A stretch of 64,000 bases of DNA from Staphylococcus roterodami (GCA_022493055.1 CP092781.1:1984001-2048000), one strand, 5' to 3'; shown: positions 24,461-34,808, counted from the first letter of the stretch. Program-made: numbers and translations. The notes: generated from the sequence alone by a model not told the origin.

Positions 24461-25546
24461 ATGTTAAACAAGGTTTGGTTCCGAACTGGCATCGCTCTGA
24501 TTATGCTGTTCATTCTCATCAAACTATTTATGGAAGTGCACGAAGTATTTACTCCAATTGCTACAATCATCGGTTCTGTATTTCTTCCATTTTTAATTAG
24601 TGGTTTTTTATTTTATATCTGTCTACCTTTTCAAAACTTACTTGAAAAAGTCGGTTTTCCAAGATGGGCTAGTATAACAACAATCATGGTAGCTCTGTTT
24701 GCTATTATCGGCTTAATTGTTGCGTTTGTTGCACCAATCATCATTTCAAATATCAACAATTTAATTAATCAAACGCCTGCCCTACAAAAAGAAGCAGAGC
24801 AAATTATTAAATTCGCCTTAGCTCAAATGGATAAATTACCTGAAGATGTAACAAGTAGAATTACAAATATGGTTAAATCAATGGGTGATGGCGTTACTAA
24901 TATTTTATCTAATTCATTACAGTACATTACATCATTAATTTCAACCATCTTCTTATTGATTATGGTGCCATTCTTCTTAATTTACATGTTAAAAGACCAT
25001 GAAAAGTTTATTCCAGCTGTTGCTAAATTTTTCAAAGGTGAACGTAAAGTATTTTTCGTAGATTTATTAACTGATTTAAACTTTACTTTAAAATCTTACA
25101 TTCAAGGTCAAGTAACAGTCAGTGTTATTTTAGGTATATTCTTATATATCGGTTATTCTATTATTGATTTACCATATATTCCTTTATTAGTACTATTTGC
25201 TGGTGTCGCAAACTTAATTCCTTTCTTAGGTTCATGGTTATCATTTGCACCTGCAGCTATTCTTGGTATTATTGATAGTCCAACTACATTTATATGGGTA
25301 TGTATTATAACTTTAATCGCACATCAACTTGAAGGAAATGTCATTACACCTAATGTTATGGGTAAATCTTTAAGTATTCATCCATTAACTATAATTGTTG
25401 TCATTTTAGCAGCTGGTGATTTAGGTGGATTCACATTAATCCTTATTGCAGTACCACTATACGCTGTCTTAAAAACGGTTGTTAGTAATATTTTCAAATA
25501 TAGACAACGTATTATGGATAAAGCAAATAGCGATGTTAAAGACTAA
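24461..25546 (+). CDS. AI-2E family transporter (PF01594), permease-like
   Basis: 361 residues with about seven to eight transmembrane helices: a pair at about 10-50, one near 65-85, then a polar amphipathic region (120-160) and a C-terminal bundle (about 165-340). Signature stretches are ANLIPFLGSW and HQLEGNVITPNVMGKSLSIHPL, the hallmark of this family (YdbI, YhhT, TqsA type). The substrate is not predictable; several members are H+/Na+ antiporters. AGGAGG lies eight bases before the ATG. Divergent from alsT and ended by a bidirectional hairpin. Confidence 0.85.
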   Translation: MLNKVWFRTGIALIMLFILIKLFMEVHEVFTPIATIIGSVFLPFLISGFLFYICLPFQNLLEKVGFPRWASITTIMVALFAIIGLIVAFVAPIIISNINNLINQTPALQKEAEQIIKFALAQMDKLPEDVTSRITNMVKSMGDGVTNILSNSLQYITSLISTIFLLIMVPFFLIYMLKDHEKFIPAVAKFFKGERKVFFVDLLTDLNFTLKSYIQGQVTVSVILGIFLYIGYSIIDLPYIPLLVLFAGVANLIPFLGSWLSFAPAAILGIIDSPTTFIWVCIITLIAHQLEGNVITPNVMGKSLSIHPLTIIVVILAAGDLGGFTLILIAVPLYAVLKTVVSNIFKYRQRIMDKANSDVKD

Positions 25547-25579
25547 TTCTGTTTACATTATTTCATAGCACAAAATATT

Positions 25580-25625
25580 ATCGCCTCAAAAGTTGAAAAC
25601 ACTGCTTTTGAGGCGATTATTATTT
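25580..25625. terminator. Bidirectional terminator
   Basis: ATCGCCTCAAAAG pairs perfectly with CTTTTGAGGCGAT, with T-rich flank on the plus strand. It ends the AI-2E family gene. Confidence 0.85.
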
Positions 25626-25692
25626 TCATAATAAACAATCAGAAAAGGTGGAATGGCAAATAATTTTTCATCAGTCCGATTAATATAAAAAC

Positions 25693-25736
25693 AAAAAGCT
25701 TTGGTCACCCAAAAAATGGAGTGAACAAAGCTTTTT
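25693..25736 (-). terminator. fabI terminator
   Basis: AAAAAGCTTTG and CAAAGCTTTTT are a perfect inverted pair around a 22-base loop with its own weak pairing. T-rich on the minus strand, just past the fabI stop. Confidence 0.7.
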
Positions 25737-25746
25737 AGTTTACATA

Positions 25747-26517
25747 TTATTTAATTGCGTGGAATCCGCTATCTACATGAATATTTTCACCAGTAACGCC
25801 ACTTGATAAGTCACTTAATAAGTAAGCCGCTGTTTTACCTACTTCTACTTGATCAATGTTACGTTTTAAAGGTGCACGCTCTTCGATTTCTTTAAGAATT
25901 GTATTGAAACCACCCACACCTTTTGCACTTAATGTACGGATTGGACCAGCTGAAATGGCATTAACGCGAATATTATCTGGACCTAAGTCTAATGCTAAAT
26001 ATTTAACATTTGCTTCTAAGCTTGCTTTAGCAACGCCCATAACATTATAATTTTGAACTGCAAATTCTCCACCTAAATAAGTTGTGGCAACAATACTACC
26101 ACCTTCAGGCATTAATTTTTTAGCTTCATGAGCAACAATTGTTAATGAATAAGAACTAATGTCTTGAGCTAATAAGAAACCTTCACGTGATGTTTCAGAA
26201 AAACGCCCGCGTAAGTCTTCCATATTGGCAAATGCAATTGAATGATAAACACCATCAATATTACCTATATCTTTTCCAATTTGTGCAAAACCATTAATCA
26301 CTTCTTCATCACTTTGAACATCAATTTGATATAAGTGTGCTTCAGGTTGATTTAATTGTTCTAACAATTTTTCAAGCTCTTTACGGCTACGTTCTTTACG
26401 ATAAGTAAATACTAATTTAGCACCTAATTCGTCTAAGACTTTTGCAACGCCAAAAGCAATACTACGCTTATTAGCAATTCCCATAATGACATATGTTTTG
26501 TTTTCAAGATTTAACAT
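25747..26517 (-). CDS. fabI: Enoyl-[acyl-carrier-protein] reductase FabI
   Basis: 256-residue short-chain-dehydrogenase-fold enzyme that reduces enoyl-ACP in the last step of the fatty acid elongation cycle; target of triclosan. Residues visible: the N-terminal cofactor loop (IMGIANKRSIAFGVAK), R40/K41 region (YRKERSRKE) linked to NADPH preference in S. aureus, Tyr147 in TYLGG, and the Tyr157-Lys164 pair in NYNVMGVAKAS. Length is typical. AAGGAG lies nine bases upstream of the ATG. No FapR-type palindrome was seen upstream, unlike at fabHF. Confidence 0.95.
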   Translation of the reverse strand: MLNLENKTYVIMGIANKRSIAFGVAKVLDELGAKLVFTYRKERSRKELEKLLEQLNQPEAHLYQIDVQSDEEVINGFAQIGKDIGNIDGVYHSIAFANMEDLRGRFSETSREGFLLAQDISSYSLTIVAHEAKKLMPEGGSIVATTYLGGEFAVQNYNVMGVAKASLEANVKYLALDLGPDNIRVNAISAGPIRTLSAKGVGGFNTILKEIEERAPLKRNIDQVEVGKTAAYLLSDLSSGVTGENIHVDSGFHAIK

Positions 26518-26751
26518 GTAAGATAACTCCTTAATATAATGAATTTAACGGGTAGAATGACATATCCCTATTTAATAACTTTTTATTAGTCATTACATTT
26601 TAACACTATTATGACTTTTTAATAAAGTTATTTAAACGCTTTAGCAATACAAATATTACATATGAAACAATACAAAGCGTACATTTTCAATTATTGCAAT
26701 CATTTTACATCATTAAATTAATGTAATTGGGTATCTTGCATTCATAATATT

Positions 26752-28596
26752 TTAATAATAAAATTCTAATTCTTGTTTCAACTCATCAACGTATTCTTTA
26801 GCACCAGTAACAATTAGTCGGTCACCATAACGTAATTGGGTATCACCATGTGGCACAATCGATTCATTATTTCTAATGATACGCACAAAGATAATATCGC
26901 CACCGAATGGGAAATTACGTAATTGAATATTTTCATATTTATAATTTAACATTTGAATTTCATAAAGTGATGTTTCAACATTGCTTAATAAGTTCAACAT
27001 GTTAGGTGTTTCTATTAAGCCTTTTAATAAAATTTTGTTACTTAAATAACTACTGAAAATTTCTATACCCGCTTCTACTAATTCCGTATCATCAGATGTA
27101 CTTTCTAACCTACAAATGACTCGTTGAACTTGATGTTTTTTAGCTAACATAGCAACTTTTCGGTTAATATCATCATCATTTGTTGCGCAAACCACTATGT
27201 CGCGATCAAATAAACCTAATCTTTCTAAAACGTCTTGCTCATAATCTGCAATTTCAATCATTGTAATATCATCAGACAATTGACGACGATCACTTAAATC
27301 TTTTCGATAATATAAAGTCACATCGTATAGTTGAGATGTTAAATTTTGAGCAATCGGAATTGTTAGCTGGTTCTTACCTATTAAACTAACTTCAATTTTA
27401 CGATTAAATTCATCTGGAATTGGAAATAGCTTTTTGAAAATAATTGGAACGAATACACATGTAATAACAGCACTTAGTATTAAAATACCTGATGTTTCAG
27501 ATGAAATAACATTTAATCTTTCAGAGATCTTAGCAGCAGCAATCACGAGTGACAACGTCGACGTTAATAAAAATGCTGATGCAATCGTTGTTCTCATATC
27601 AAACCAGCGTCTTATGAACATGACTGGTATTAATTTAGAAACAATAAATGCAATAATTAATATCGGTATAATAATTAGTAATTTAGGCTCTTTAATTAAC
27701 GAAGGTATGTTTAAATCTACACCAACCATTATGAAGAATATAGGTATAAAGAATCCATAACCGAATGAATCTAGCTTTTCGACCATTTCTTCATCTGGGT
27801 TTAATAGCGATACAACTACGCCGGCTAAAAATGCACCTAATATATTTTCAGCTCCAACACCTTCTGCTAATGCTACTAATAAAATAATTAAAGCAAATAC
27901 TGCACGAATACCAATTTGTGTCGTACCGTCCATCAGTTTTTGTAAAAATGACATACGCTTAAATTGAACGCCTAAAATATATGAGATAGCTGTGAAAACG
28001 ACGAGTATGCCAATTAACCAAATTGTACTTCCACCTTGACCATTAATTGCACCGTACACTGTTAATAAGATCATTGTTACTAAATCTGCTAATACAGCTA
28101 CTAAAAGTATAAATTGGCCAATTGTAGTTCGCATAATATTCATTTCTTTCAATGTCGGCACAACAACGCCTAATGAAATGGTTGAAATAATAATGACCAT
28201 CAATAATACATCATCAACTAAGCCTAACCATTTAAAGACATATGCCAAGAAAATTGAAATAATCATGATTAAAGCAAATACTGTAAGGGCTAAGTTCAAA
28301 TGACCTGGAATTGATGTTTCTTCATCATTATGCCCTTGACGACCGCGCTTATCTTTTTTAAACGCTTTAAAATCTATTTCTAACCCACTTAAAAACATTA
28401 AAAAGATAAAGCCTAACGTAGATAAAATATTTAAAATAGAATCCCTTTCAACTATATTTAAAAAGGAATTTCCTATGACAATCCCCATTAATATTTCTGC
28501 AACAACAACTGGCAAGAAATTAATATTTAATCGATTGACAATTATTGGAGTTAAAAACGCTGCTAACACGACAATAACTAAAGATAAAAACTCCAT
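26752..28596 (-). CDS. cpaA: CPA2 cation/proton antiporter with RCK domains, CpaA-type
   Basis: 614 residues: about 12 transmembrane helices of the KefB/NhaA-like CPA2 fold (residues 1-390), an RCK_N nucleotide-binding domain (about 400-515; LIGKNQLTIPIAQNL, IVVCATNDDDINRKVA) and a C-terminal RCK_C domain (about 530-614). In S. aureus CpaA binds c-di-AMP through RCK_C, which raises antiport activity and so governs K+/Na+ homeostasis. Its start lies nine bases after the mgtE stop; AAGGAGG is present. It is the last gene of the relQ-ppnK-rluA-mgtE operon. Confidence 0.88.
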   Translation of the reverse strand: MEFLSLVIVVLAAFLTPIIVNRLNINFLPVVVAEILMGIVIGNSFLNIVERDSILNILSTLGFIFLMFLSGLEIDFKAFKKDKRGRQGHNDEETSIPGHLNLALTVFALIMIISIFLAYVFKWLGLVDDVLLMVIIISTISLGVVVPTLKEMNIMRTTIGQFILLVAVLADLVTMILLTVYGAINGQGGSTIWLIGILVVFTAISYILGVQFKRMSFLQKLMDGTTQIGIRAVFALIILLVALAEGVGAENILGAFLAGVVVSLLNPDEEMVEKLDSFGYGFFIPIFFIMVGVDLNIPSLIKEPKLLIIIPILIIAFIVSKLIPVMFIRRWFDMRTTIASAFLLTSTLSLVIAAAKISERLNVISSETSGILILSAVITCVFVPIIFKKLFPIPDEFNRKIEVSLIGKNQLTIPIAQNLTSQLYDVTLYYRKDLSDRRQLSDDITMIEIADYEQDVLERLGLFDRDIVVCATNDDDINRKVAMLAKKHQVQRVICRLESTSDDTELVEAGIEIFSSYLSNKILLKGLIETPNMLNLLSNVETSLYEIQMLNYKYENIQLRNFPFGGDIIFVRIIRNNESIVPHGDTQLRYGDRLIVTGAKEYVDELKQELEFYY

Positions 28597-28605
28597 AACT
28601 CCTCC

Positions 28606-29991
28606 TTAAATTAAGTAAGCCATAAATGATGTAGCTAAACCAAAATAAATTAACATACTTATAATATCATTGATTGTAGTAATAAATGGTCCACTTGCTA
28701 CAGCTGGATCGATATTTAATTTGTTCATTAACAATGGAATCATCGAACCCACGAAAGTCCCCACAGTCATTGCACAAGTTAAACTACCTGCAACAATTAA
28801 TGCTAATAATGGCTGATGATAAATTGCAACAATTATTGTAAATAAAATCGTCGCACAAACAACACCTGATAATACACCACTACCTGCTTCTCGTATAGCA
28901 ATTTTAAACTTACTTTGTTCATTAATTTCTCCGGTAGATATATTACGAACTGAAACGGCTAACGATTGAGTACCTGAATTCCCTGACATCCCACTAATAA
29001 TTGGAATAAACGCTGCTAGTAGTGCTACATTTTCTAATGTTTTTTCGAATCGACCTAAAATCGTCGCAGTAATCATACCTAAAAAGGTTAAAATAATAAG
29101 CCACGGCAAACGTTTCATAGCAGTTTTTACAATTGAATCATTTGTAGAGTCAATATCAGAAACCCCTGCTAACCTTGAATAGTCTTCGCTCGCTTCTTCA
29201 TCCATTACATCTAAAATATCATCAATCGTAATAATACCTAATAAGTGATCTTGATAATCTATAACAGGCACTGCCATGAAATCATAGTCTCTCATAATTT
29301 GCGCGACATCTTCTTGGTCATCTGCTACGTTCACACTAATGACACGCTCATTCATAATATCCTCAATATAAGCATCATTTTCAGCAACAATTAAGTCTCT
29401 TAATGATAAAACTCCAACTAATTTACCTGCGTCATCGACTACAAAAATTACATAAATAGTCTCTGCTTCGGGCGCTTGCTCTTTAACTAATAACAATGCT
29501 TCTTTAACTGGAGTATGTGCTTTGAGCGATAAATACTCCGTCGTCATAATACCGCCGGCAGTATCCTCATCATAGTGAAGTAATGCCTTGATTTCATTAG
29601 CATCATCTTTATTCATCAATGTTAAAAGACTCGCAACTTTAGGTTTAGTCAATTCATTTAAAATGTCTACCGCATTATCATAGGACATATCTTCTAAAAT
29701 ATGACTGGCATAAGTTGCATTCATTTTATCAAATAGTGTTTCATATTCATCATCATCAATATCTAATTGATCAAAGAAACTTGCAACTTCTTCTGGAGAC
29801 AAATATTGGAAAATCTTTTGTCTATTTTCATCCGTTGTATCTTCAAAATACTCACTTTGTTCATAAGTATGCAACGACAGAAATTCTTCTCTAAATTGAT
29901 CAATATCGTTATTTTCTAAGTATTGATCTAATAATGCTTTATTGTAAATCTCCTCTTGAACACGCTCTTTTTCATCTGTGTTCATAGACAT
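28606..29991 (-). CDS. mgtE: Magnesium transporter MgtE
   Basis: 461 residues: an N-terminal superhelical Mg-sensing domain (about 20-145), a pair of CBS domains (about 150-275; GGIMTTEYLSL, IIVAENDAYIEDIMNERVISV) and five C-terminal transmembrane helices (about 300-461) with the pore signature SGMSGNSGTQSLAVSVR. Mg2+ binding to the sensor closes the channel. Start at 29991 (GGGGGTG upstream, seven bases) rather than the longer frame to 30015, which overlaps the preceding gene. Cytoplasmic membrane; co-transcribed with the pseudouridine synthase and cpaA. Confidence 0.93.
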   Translation of the reverse strand: MSMNTDEKERVQEEIYNKALLDQYLENNDIDQFREEFLSLHTYEQSEYFEDTTDENRQKIFQYLSPEEVASFFDQLDIDDDEYETLFDKMNATYASHILEDMSYDNAVDILNELTKPKVASLLTLMNKDDANEIKALLHYDEDTAGGIMTTEYLSLKAHTPVKEALLLVKEQAPEAETIYVIFVVDDAGKLVGVLSLRDLIVAENDAYIEDIMNERVISVNVADDQEDVAQIMRDYDFMAVPVIDYQDHLLGIITIDDILDVMDEEASEDYSRLAGVSDIDSTNDSIVKTAMKRLPWLIILTFLGMITATILGRFEKTLENVALLAAFIPIISGMSGNSGTQSLAVSVRNISTGEINEQSKFKIAIREAGSGVLSGVVCATILFTIIVAIYHQPLLALIVAGSLTCAMTVGTFVGSMIPLLMNKLNIDPAVASGPFITTINDIISMLIYFGLATSFMAYLI

Positions 29992-30011
29992 ATTTACACC
30001 CCCTGTGTCAT

Positions 30012-30866
30012 TCAAAGTTCATTAAATAAATTTAGCAGTTGTTTATAATCAATTGTAATTGCAATGTCATTTTTAGTAATTGGATGGACAAAATTCACTT
30101 GGGTACATTGTAATGATTGACCTTGAACCCGTTCATGGTCTCCTCCATACAAAGAATCACCAACTATAGAATGACCAATATATTGAAAATGTACGCGAAT
30201 TTGATGTGTTCGTCCAGTATGCAAGTACACTTTACATAAACTATATTTATCATTTTGAGTTAACACTTCATATGAAGTTTTAGCGTATTTACCATCCTCT
30301 GCAACTTGTCGCGTTATAATGCTATCACTTGAGCGTCTAATATTCGCTTCAATAATATCATTTAATTTTGTTTTACCATATGCAAGGCAAGTATACACTT
30401 TTTCTAATTTTACTTTAGAAAATAAATGATGAATATGTCCATATTTTGCAAAAATCACGATACCCGTTGTATCTCGGTCTAAACGGGTAACAATATGGGG
30501 ATTTATGTCCTCCCCTTTATCTTGACAATAATGTAATACTTGTTCGATTAAACTTTCATGTGGATGTTCTCTAGATGGTGTACAATTTTGATTTTTAGGT
30601 TTAGTAACGATCATAATATACGTATCTTCATATATTATTTCTAATGGTCGTTGAAATGGAATTAAATTGCTACTATGAATTTCTCTTGGTAAATGAATGA
30701 CTAGTGTATCTTCTGGCATTAATAGTTTTCTAACAGTTACATGCTGACCATTAACAATTAAAGCGCCATTATTTTTAATGGCGCTCACAGTCTTCTTAGA
30801 AAAGTCATGTCGTGCTAAAAATGTTTTAACAGTTTCCTGTTGCGTTATCTGATACGTAAATTTCAT
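30012..30866 (-). CDS. RluA/RluD-family pseudouridine synthase
   Basis: 284 residues: an N-terminal S4-like RNA-binding part (about 10-70; [20 protein letters not shown]) and a pseudouridine synthase core with the catalytic aspartate in [16 protein letters not shown] and the motif [27 protein letters not shown]. This is the YjbO type encoded after ppnK in Bacillales. The target uridine in rRNA is not known. Its start overlaps the ppnK stop by four bases (ATGA), so translation is coupled. Confidence 0.9.
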   Translation of the reverse strand: MKFTYQITQQETVKTFLARHDFSKKTVSAIKNNGALIVNGQHVTVRKLLMPEDTLVIHLPREIHSSNLIPFQRPLEIIYEDTYIMIVTKPKNQNCTPSREHPHESLIEQVLHYCQDKGEDINPHIVTRLDRDTTGIVIFAKYGHIHHLFSKVKLEKVYTCLAYGKTKLNDIIEANIRRSSDSIITRQVAEDGKYAKTSYEVLTQNDKYSLCKVYLHTGRTHQIRVHFQYIGHSIVGDSLYGGDHERVQGQSLQCTQVNFVHPITKNDIAITIDYKQLLNLFNEL

Positions 30867-31672
30867 CGTGCTTCATCACTTGAAATAAATGAATCATGAA
30901 CACGTTTCCAAAATGGGAACGGTCTGAAGCGTGCAAATCTTACTTTTTCATTCGCAACACGATACTGAATTGAATTAACATTTTTATGTTTGATACTAAC
31001 ATGGTCAATCGTCATTCGAATCGTATCATGATTAACTGGTGATATTAAACATGTATGATGCTTAGGTAAAACTAAAGGTGAACCTACCGTTCTAAACACT
31101 CTATTATTAATAGAAGCAATTTCTGTAATTTGCATTGCTTCTAGTGATGGATGAATCAATGCACCACCTAAAGCTTTATTGTAGGCTGTTGAACCTGATG
31201 GTGTTGATACACATAAACCGTCACCTCTAAAACGTTCAAAATGTTTACCTCTCAAATTTACATCTACAACAAGAGTTGAGCCATTTTCAGTTTTCATCGT
31301 TGCTTCATTTAAAGCCAAGTATCTAGTCTCATAACCATTGTCATTATACCTCACGATGATTTCAAGTAGAGGATATTCAATCACTTGAAACTCTGAATTA
31401 TTAATTTCGATAATTAATTTTTCCACTTCATGAGGTAACCAATCAGCATAAAATCCTAAATGTCCTGTATGCACCCCAACAAATGCCACTTTAGATAACA
31501 TATGGCTGTATTGATGAAAAGCTTGTAATAACGTACCATCTCCGCCAACTGAAATTACAATTTCAGGATTTTCACTATCTTCAATCATGCGAAAATCTTT
31601 CATATAATTCATCATTTTATGCTTTAAAGCATTGGACTTAGAATCACCTTTAGTTAAAATTGTATAACGCAT
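30863..31672 (-). CDS. ppnK: NAD kinase
   Basis: 269 residues, typical length for the short Bacillales NAD kinase. Visible motifs: [13 protein letters not shown] near residue 42 (GGDGT), [14 protein letters not shown], the NE-containing ALNEATM, and the [17 protein letters not shown] segment that binds NAD. It phosphorylates NAD to NADP in the cytosol, setting the NADPH pool. Downstream of relQ by 16 bases and overlapping the pseudouridine synthase gene, so part of the same operon. Confidence 0.95.
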   Translation of the reverse strand: MRYTILTKGDSKSNALKHKMMNYMKDFRMIEDSENPEIVISVGGDGTLLQAFHQYSHMLSKVAFVGVHTGHLGFYADWLPHEVEKLIIEINNSEFQVIEYPLLEIIVRYNDNGYETRYLALNEATMKTENGSTLVVDVNLRGKHFERFRGDGLCVSTPSGSTAYNKALGGALIHPSLEAMQITEIASINNRVFRTVGSPLVLPKHHTCLISPVNHDTIRMTIDHVSIKHKNVNSIQYRVANEKVRFARFRPFPFWKRVHDSFISSDEAR

Positions 31673-31688
31673 GATTTACTACACCTCG

Positions 31689-32324
31689 TTAATCATTTTC
31701 ATGTTTTTTCGAACGCTTCTGAGTATAATATTTCTGTGCTTCTTGAATCTCATCTTTGATTTCAGACATTTCTTCATCAAGTAAATATGCTGCTTCCGCC
31801 GCTCTTTCTAAACGATGTTGAATTTCATCAGGGTATGCACCATCATACTTATATCTCAATGTATGTTCAATTGTTGCCCAAAAATTCATTGCTAATGTAC
31901 GAATCTGAATCTCAGCTAATATAAACTTTTGCCCGTGTAATGTCTCGATTGGGTATTCGATAATGACATGATACGAGCGATAGCCACTTTCTTTTGTGTT
32001 GCGTATATAGTCTCGTTCTTCAACCACTTTAAAATCTTTTCTTTGTCTTAATATATTAACAACTACATCTATGTCTTCAACAAATTGGCACATCATTCTT
32101 AGGCCTGCGATATCATACATTTCTTCTCTCAACCTATCAAATGGTATATGCCGTTTATTAGCCTTATCTATAATGCTAGAGATTGGCTTAACACGTCCAG
32201 TTACAAACTCAATTGGTGATGCTTGTTCCCCTATTTCATATTGTTTACGCATACCTTTCAGCTTTACTTTTAATTCATCCACTGCTTGCTTATAAGGCGT
32301 TAAGAACTGATCCCATTGATTCAT
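31689..32324 (-). CDS. relQ: Small alarmone synthetase RelQ
   Basis: 211-residue (p)ppGpp synthetase without hydrolase domain. Synthetase motifs: FVTGRVKPISSIIDKANKR, YDIAGLRMMCQFVEDI, KESGYRSYHVIIEYP, and EIQIRTLAMNFWATIEHTLRYK, followed by a helical C-terminus that forms the tetramer. In S. aureus RelQ responds to cell-wall stress. GGGGTGAAG precedes the ATG. Second gene of the operon after the short YjbL-like gene. Confidence 0.94.
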   Translation of the reverse strand: MNQWDQFLTPYKQAVDELKVKLKGMRKQYEIGEQASPIEFVTGRVKPISSIIDKANKRHIPFDRLREEMYDIAGLRMMCQFVEDIDVVVNILRQRKDFKVVEERDYIRNTKESGYRSYHVIIEYPIETLHGQKFILAEIQIRTLAMNFWATIEHTLRYKYDGAYPDEIQHRLERAAEAAYLLDEEMSEIKDEIQEAQKYYTQKRSKKHEND

Positions 32325-32340
32325 AGTGCTTCACCCCGCT

Positions 32341-32688
32341 TTATTCTATGTCGAAAGTATCTTCAACGGTTGCTACAAATTCTTTACCGTAGTTATTATT
32401 TCCTTTAATATTTTCTAAAATATATGACAGCTCTTGGTGAAATTCCGTTAATTCTAATTTATCATTGATAATGATTTTTTTAGTCATATTTTCGTGTAAC
32501 ATAGTCCATGTTTCTTGAACGAAAATCAGATAAGCATACGCTTTACCATCATCCAATGTATATGCAAAAGCATAATTATCACTATCAACAAGCATTTGTC
32601 CTACTTCAGTTAGTCCTTCAATAGAATCATCTGTATAACAATAAAGTGTATCATCTTTGATTTTAATTTCATTAATATATAAACGCAT
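32341..32688 (-). CDS. Conserved hypothetical protein upstream of relQ
   Basis: 115-residue acidic soluble protein, positionally equivalent to YjbL of Bacillus. It contains [41 protein letters not shown]. No catalytic motif or membrane segment. AAGGAGG precedes the ATG. It is the first gene of the leftward relQ operon, 16 bases from relQ, and divergent from the CYTH gene. Function unknown; the tight link suggests a partner or modulator of the operon's stress functions. Confidence 0.8.
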   Translation of the reverse strand: MRLYINEIKIKDDTLYCYTDDSIEGLTEVGQMLVDSDNYAFAYTLDDGKAYAYLIFVQETWTMLHENMTKKIIINDKLELTEFHQELSYILENIKGNNNYGKEFVATVEDTFDIE

Positions 32689-32871
32689 GCTTGCTCCTCC
32701 TTATTCCATAACATTTTAACATAATTCAATAACACAAAACACTTACGAACTCTATTTTTAATAGGTAAATTAACTTTGATATCGGATAAATGAAATTACT
32801 TTTAAAATTCAACTTTGTCATTCATAATATAGTTAAGATAAATTGAATTTGATGCGAGGTGTATACTTAAC

Positions 32872-33465
32872 GTGGCAACTAATCATGAAATAGAATTCAA
32901 ACAAATTATAACTGCCTCAATTTATGAGACATTACAAGAAAAATATTTTAAAGATAGCGACTTGTTTAAACAAGTCAATTATTATATTGATACACCTGAT
33001 TTCAAATTAAAACAACATCGTTCTGCACTAAGAATACGAGTTAAAGACAAACAATTTGAAATGACATTAAAGACACCTGCAGAAGTTGGATTAATGGAAT
33101 ACAATCATAACGTCTCTATAAAACCAGAGATGAACTTGATTCTTTCAAATGACAGTCTTCCTGATGACATTCGTCAAATTTTGGTTAAGCAATTTGATAT
33201 TAAAGATCAGTCATTAACAGTACTTGGGGCACTAACAACTTATCGTCAAGAAACACAATATAAAGATGATTTATTGGTTTTAGATAAAAGTGAATATTTA
33301 GGTATAACTGATTATGAATTAGAATTCGAAGTTAAAGATTACGATCAAGGATTAAAAAAGTTTCAAAGCTTATTAAAGGAATTGAACCTTCAACATAAAC
33401 AACCATTAAATAAGGTTCAAAGGTTTTTTAAGAAAAAAGAAACTCTTTCAAACAATATAAATTAA
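32872..33465 (+). CDS. CYTH-domain protein (YjbK-like)
   Basis: 197 residues from a GTG start (GAGGTG upstream). The N-terminal HEIEFKQI is the ExExK-type CYTH motif, followed by acidic and basic strands (YYIDTPDFKLKQHRSALRIRVKD, ELEFEVKDYD). CYTH proteins hydrolyse inorganic triphosphate or act on organic triphosphates in a tunnel-shaped fold; the YjbK substrate is not settled. Divergent from the relQ operon, suggesting shared regulation in the 183-bp intergenic region. Followed by the globin-yjbH pair. Confidence 0.85.
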   Translation: MATNHEIEFKQIITASIYETLQEKYFKDSDLFKQVNYYIDTPDFKLKQHRSALRIRVKDKQFEMTLKTPAEVGLMEYNHNVSIKPEMNLILSNDSLPDDIRQILVKQFDIKDQSLTVLGALTTYRQETQYKDDLLVLDKSEYLGITDYELEFEVKDYDQGLKKFQSLLKELNLQHKQPLNKVQRFFKKKETLSNNIN

Positions 33466-33584
33466 ATTGGCAAATATGCATATTTCTTTCAAATGTTTCA
33501 AATCATGTTATATTAGATATATATTAAGTTAAGTTCGTAACGATAAATATTAATGTTACTAAATTTTTGAAAATGGGTGATGAA

Positions 33585-33950
33585 ATGACCACAACACCAT
33601 ATGACATCATTGGGAAAGACGCATTATATGATATGATTGATTATTTTTACACCCTTGTAGAAAAAGACGATAGACTTAATCACCTATTTCCAGGAGATTT
33701 TGAAGAAACAAGTCGTAAACAAAAACAATTTTTAACACAATTTTTGGGTGGTCCTGATTTGTACACAGCAGAGCATGGACATCCAATGCTAAGAAAAAGA
33801 CATATGGAATTTACTATCACTGAATTCGAGAAGGATGCATGGTTAGAAAATATGCATATCGCAATTAATCGAGCGGCCTTCCCACACGGTGTAGGCGATT
33901 ACTTATATGAGCGCTTAAGATTAACTGCCAATCATATGGTGAATTCCTAA
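33585..33950 (+). CDS. Truncated hemoglobin, group II (YjbI-like)
   Basis: 121 residues. Globin features: YDMIDYFYTLVEKDDRLNHLFP (B/C helix tyrosine region), QFLTQFLGGPDLYTAEHGHPMLRKRHMEF (E/F region with the proximal histidine) and WLENMHIAINRA. Group II truncated globins bind oxygen or scavenge reactive species. The start at 33585 is favoured by GGGTGAT just upstream over the ATG at 33567. Lies 22 bases before yjbH, a pairing conserved in Bacillales, so co-transcribed. Confidence 0.85.
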   Translation: MTTTPYDIIGKDALYDMIDYFYTLVEKDDRLNHLFPGDFEETSRKQKQFLTQFLGGPDLYTAEHGHPMLRKRHMEFTITEFEKDAWLENMHIAINRAAFPHGVGDYLYERLRLTANHMVNS

Positions 33951-33972
33951 AATTAATTGTAGGTGAATAAAC

Positions 33973-34779
33973 ATGGCTGGAGAATTACGAATAATGGAAA
34001 ATAAGAGTCGTGAAGATTTTAATCTATCACCTGTAAGTAAAATCGAGATTTATTCATTTTTCGATCCATTTAGCTCCGATTGCTTTAAATTATCAGCAAT
34101 CTTATCAAAATTAAGAATTGAATATAATCAATATATACGTATTAGACATATATTAAATCCTTCTTTAAAGGTACTAACAAAATGTCAGGCTCAAAGTACA
34201 TCAAACTTTGACAATATCGCTTTAGCATATAAAGCTGCTGAGTTACAAGGTCGCGTGCGTGCCGAACGTTTTATACATTTAATGCAAAATGAAATCATAC
34301 CAAAACGGGATATCATTACTGAATCAATGATATGTGATTGTATTCAAAATGCTGGTATTGATTTAGAAGTTTTTAAAGATGACTTACAAAAGAGCAAATT
34401 AACAGAAAGCTTGAAAATAGATTTGCATATAGCACGAGAAATGGAAATCGAACAAGCCCCTTCCCTAGTATTCTTTAGTGAAGATGTTCATGAAGAAGGC
34501 TTAAAAGTCGAAGGTTTATATCCTTATCATATTTATACTTATATTATCAATGAATTGATGGGTAAACCTATCGAAAAGAATCTTCCACCTAAATTAGAAA
34601 CATATATCCAACAACAACAACTTGTAACGATGGAAGAATTATTAACGATTTATGAATGGCCTGAAAAGCTTTTAAACAAAGAACTAAAGAAACTAGCTAT
34701 ACAACAAAAAATCGAAAAACTTAAATATCCAGATGGTGACTTTTGGAAATCAAAAATGCCTAAAATCAAATCAAAATAA
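33973..34779 (+). CDS. yjbH: Spx-degradation adaptor YjbH
   Basis: 268 residues: a DsbA-like thioredoxin-fold N-terminal domain (about 20-190; IEIYSFFDPFSSDCFKLSAI, EQAPSLVFFSED) and a winged C-terminal region (about 200-268). YjbH binds Spx and hands it to ClpXP for degradation; in S. aureus its loss raises oxidative-stress resistance and beta-lactam tolerance. The active-site dithiol is reduced to one cysteine here. AGGTGAA precedes the ATG. A strong hairpin at 34809-34868 ends the operon. Confidence 0.92.
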   Translation: MAGELRIMENKSREDFNLSPVSKIEIYSFFDPFSSDCFKLSAILSKLRIEYNQYIRIRHILNPSLKVLTKCQAQSTSNFDNIALAYKAAELQGRVRAERFIHLMQNEIIPKRDIITESMICDCIQNAGIDLEVFKDDLQKSKLTESLKIDLHIAREMEIEQAPSLVFFSEDVHEEGLKVEGLYPYHIYTYIINELMGKPIEKNLPPKLETYIQQQQLVTMEELLTIYEWPEKLLNKELKKLAIQQKIEKLKYPDGDFWKSKMPKIKSK

Positions 34780-34808
34780 ATTAAAAGAAGACCAAGACAC
34801 ATGATACT

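Noticed and set aside
25747..26600. FapR operator upstream of fabI
   Set aside because: Looked for a palindrome like that at 56661; none was found in the 80 bases before the fabI ATG.
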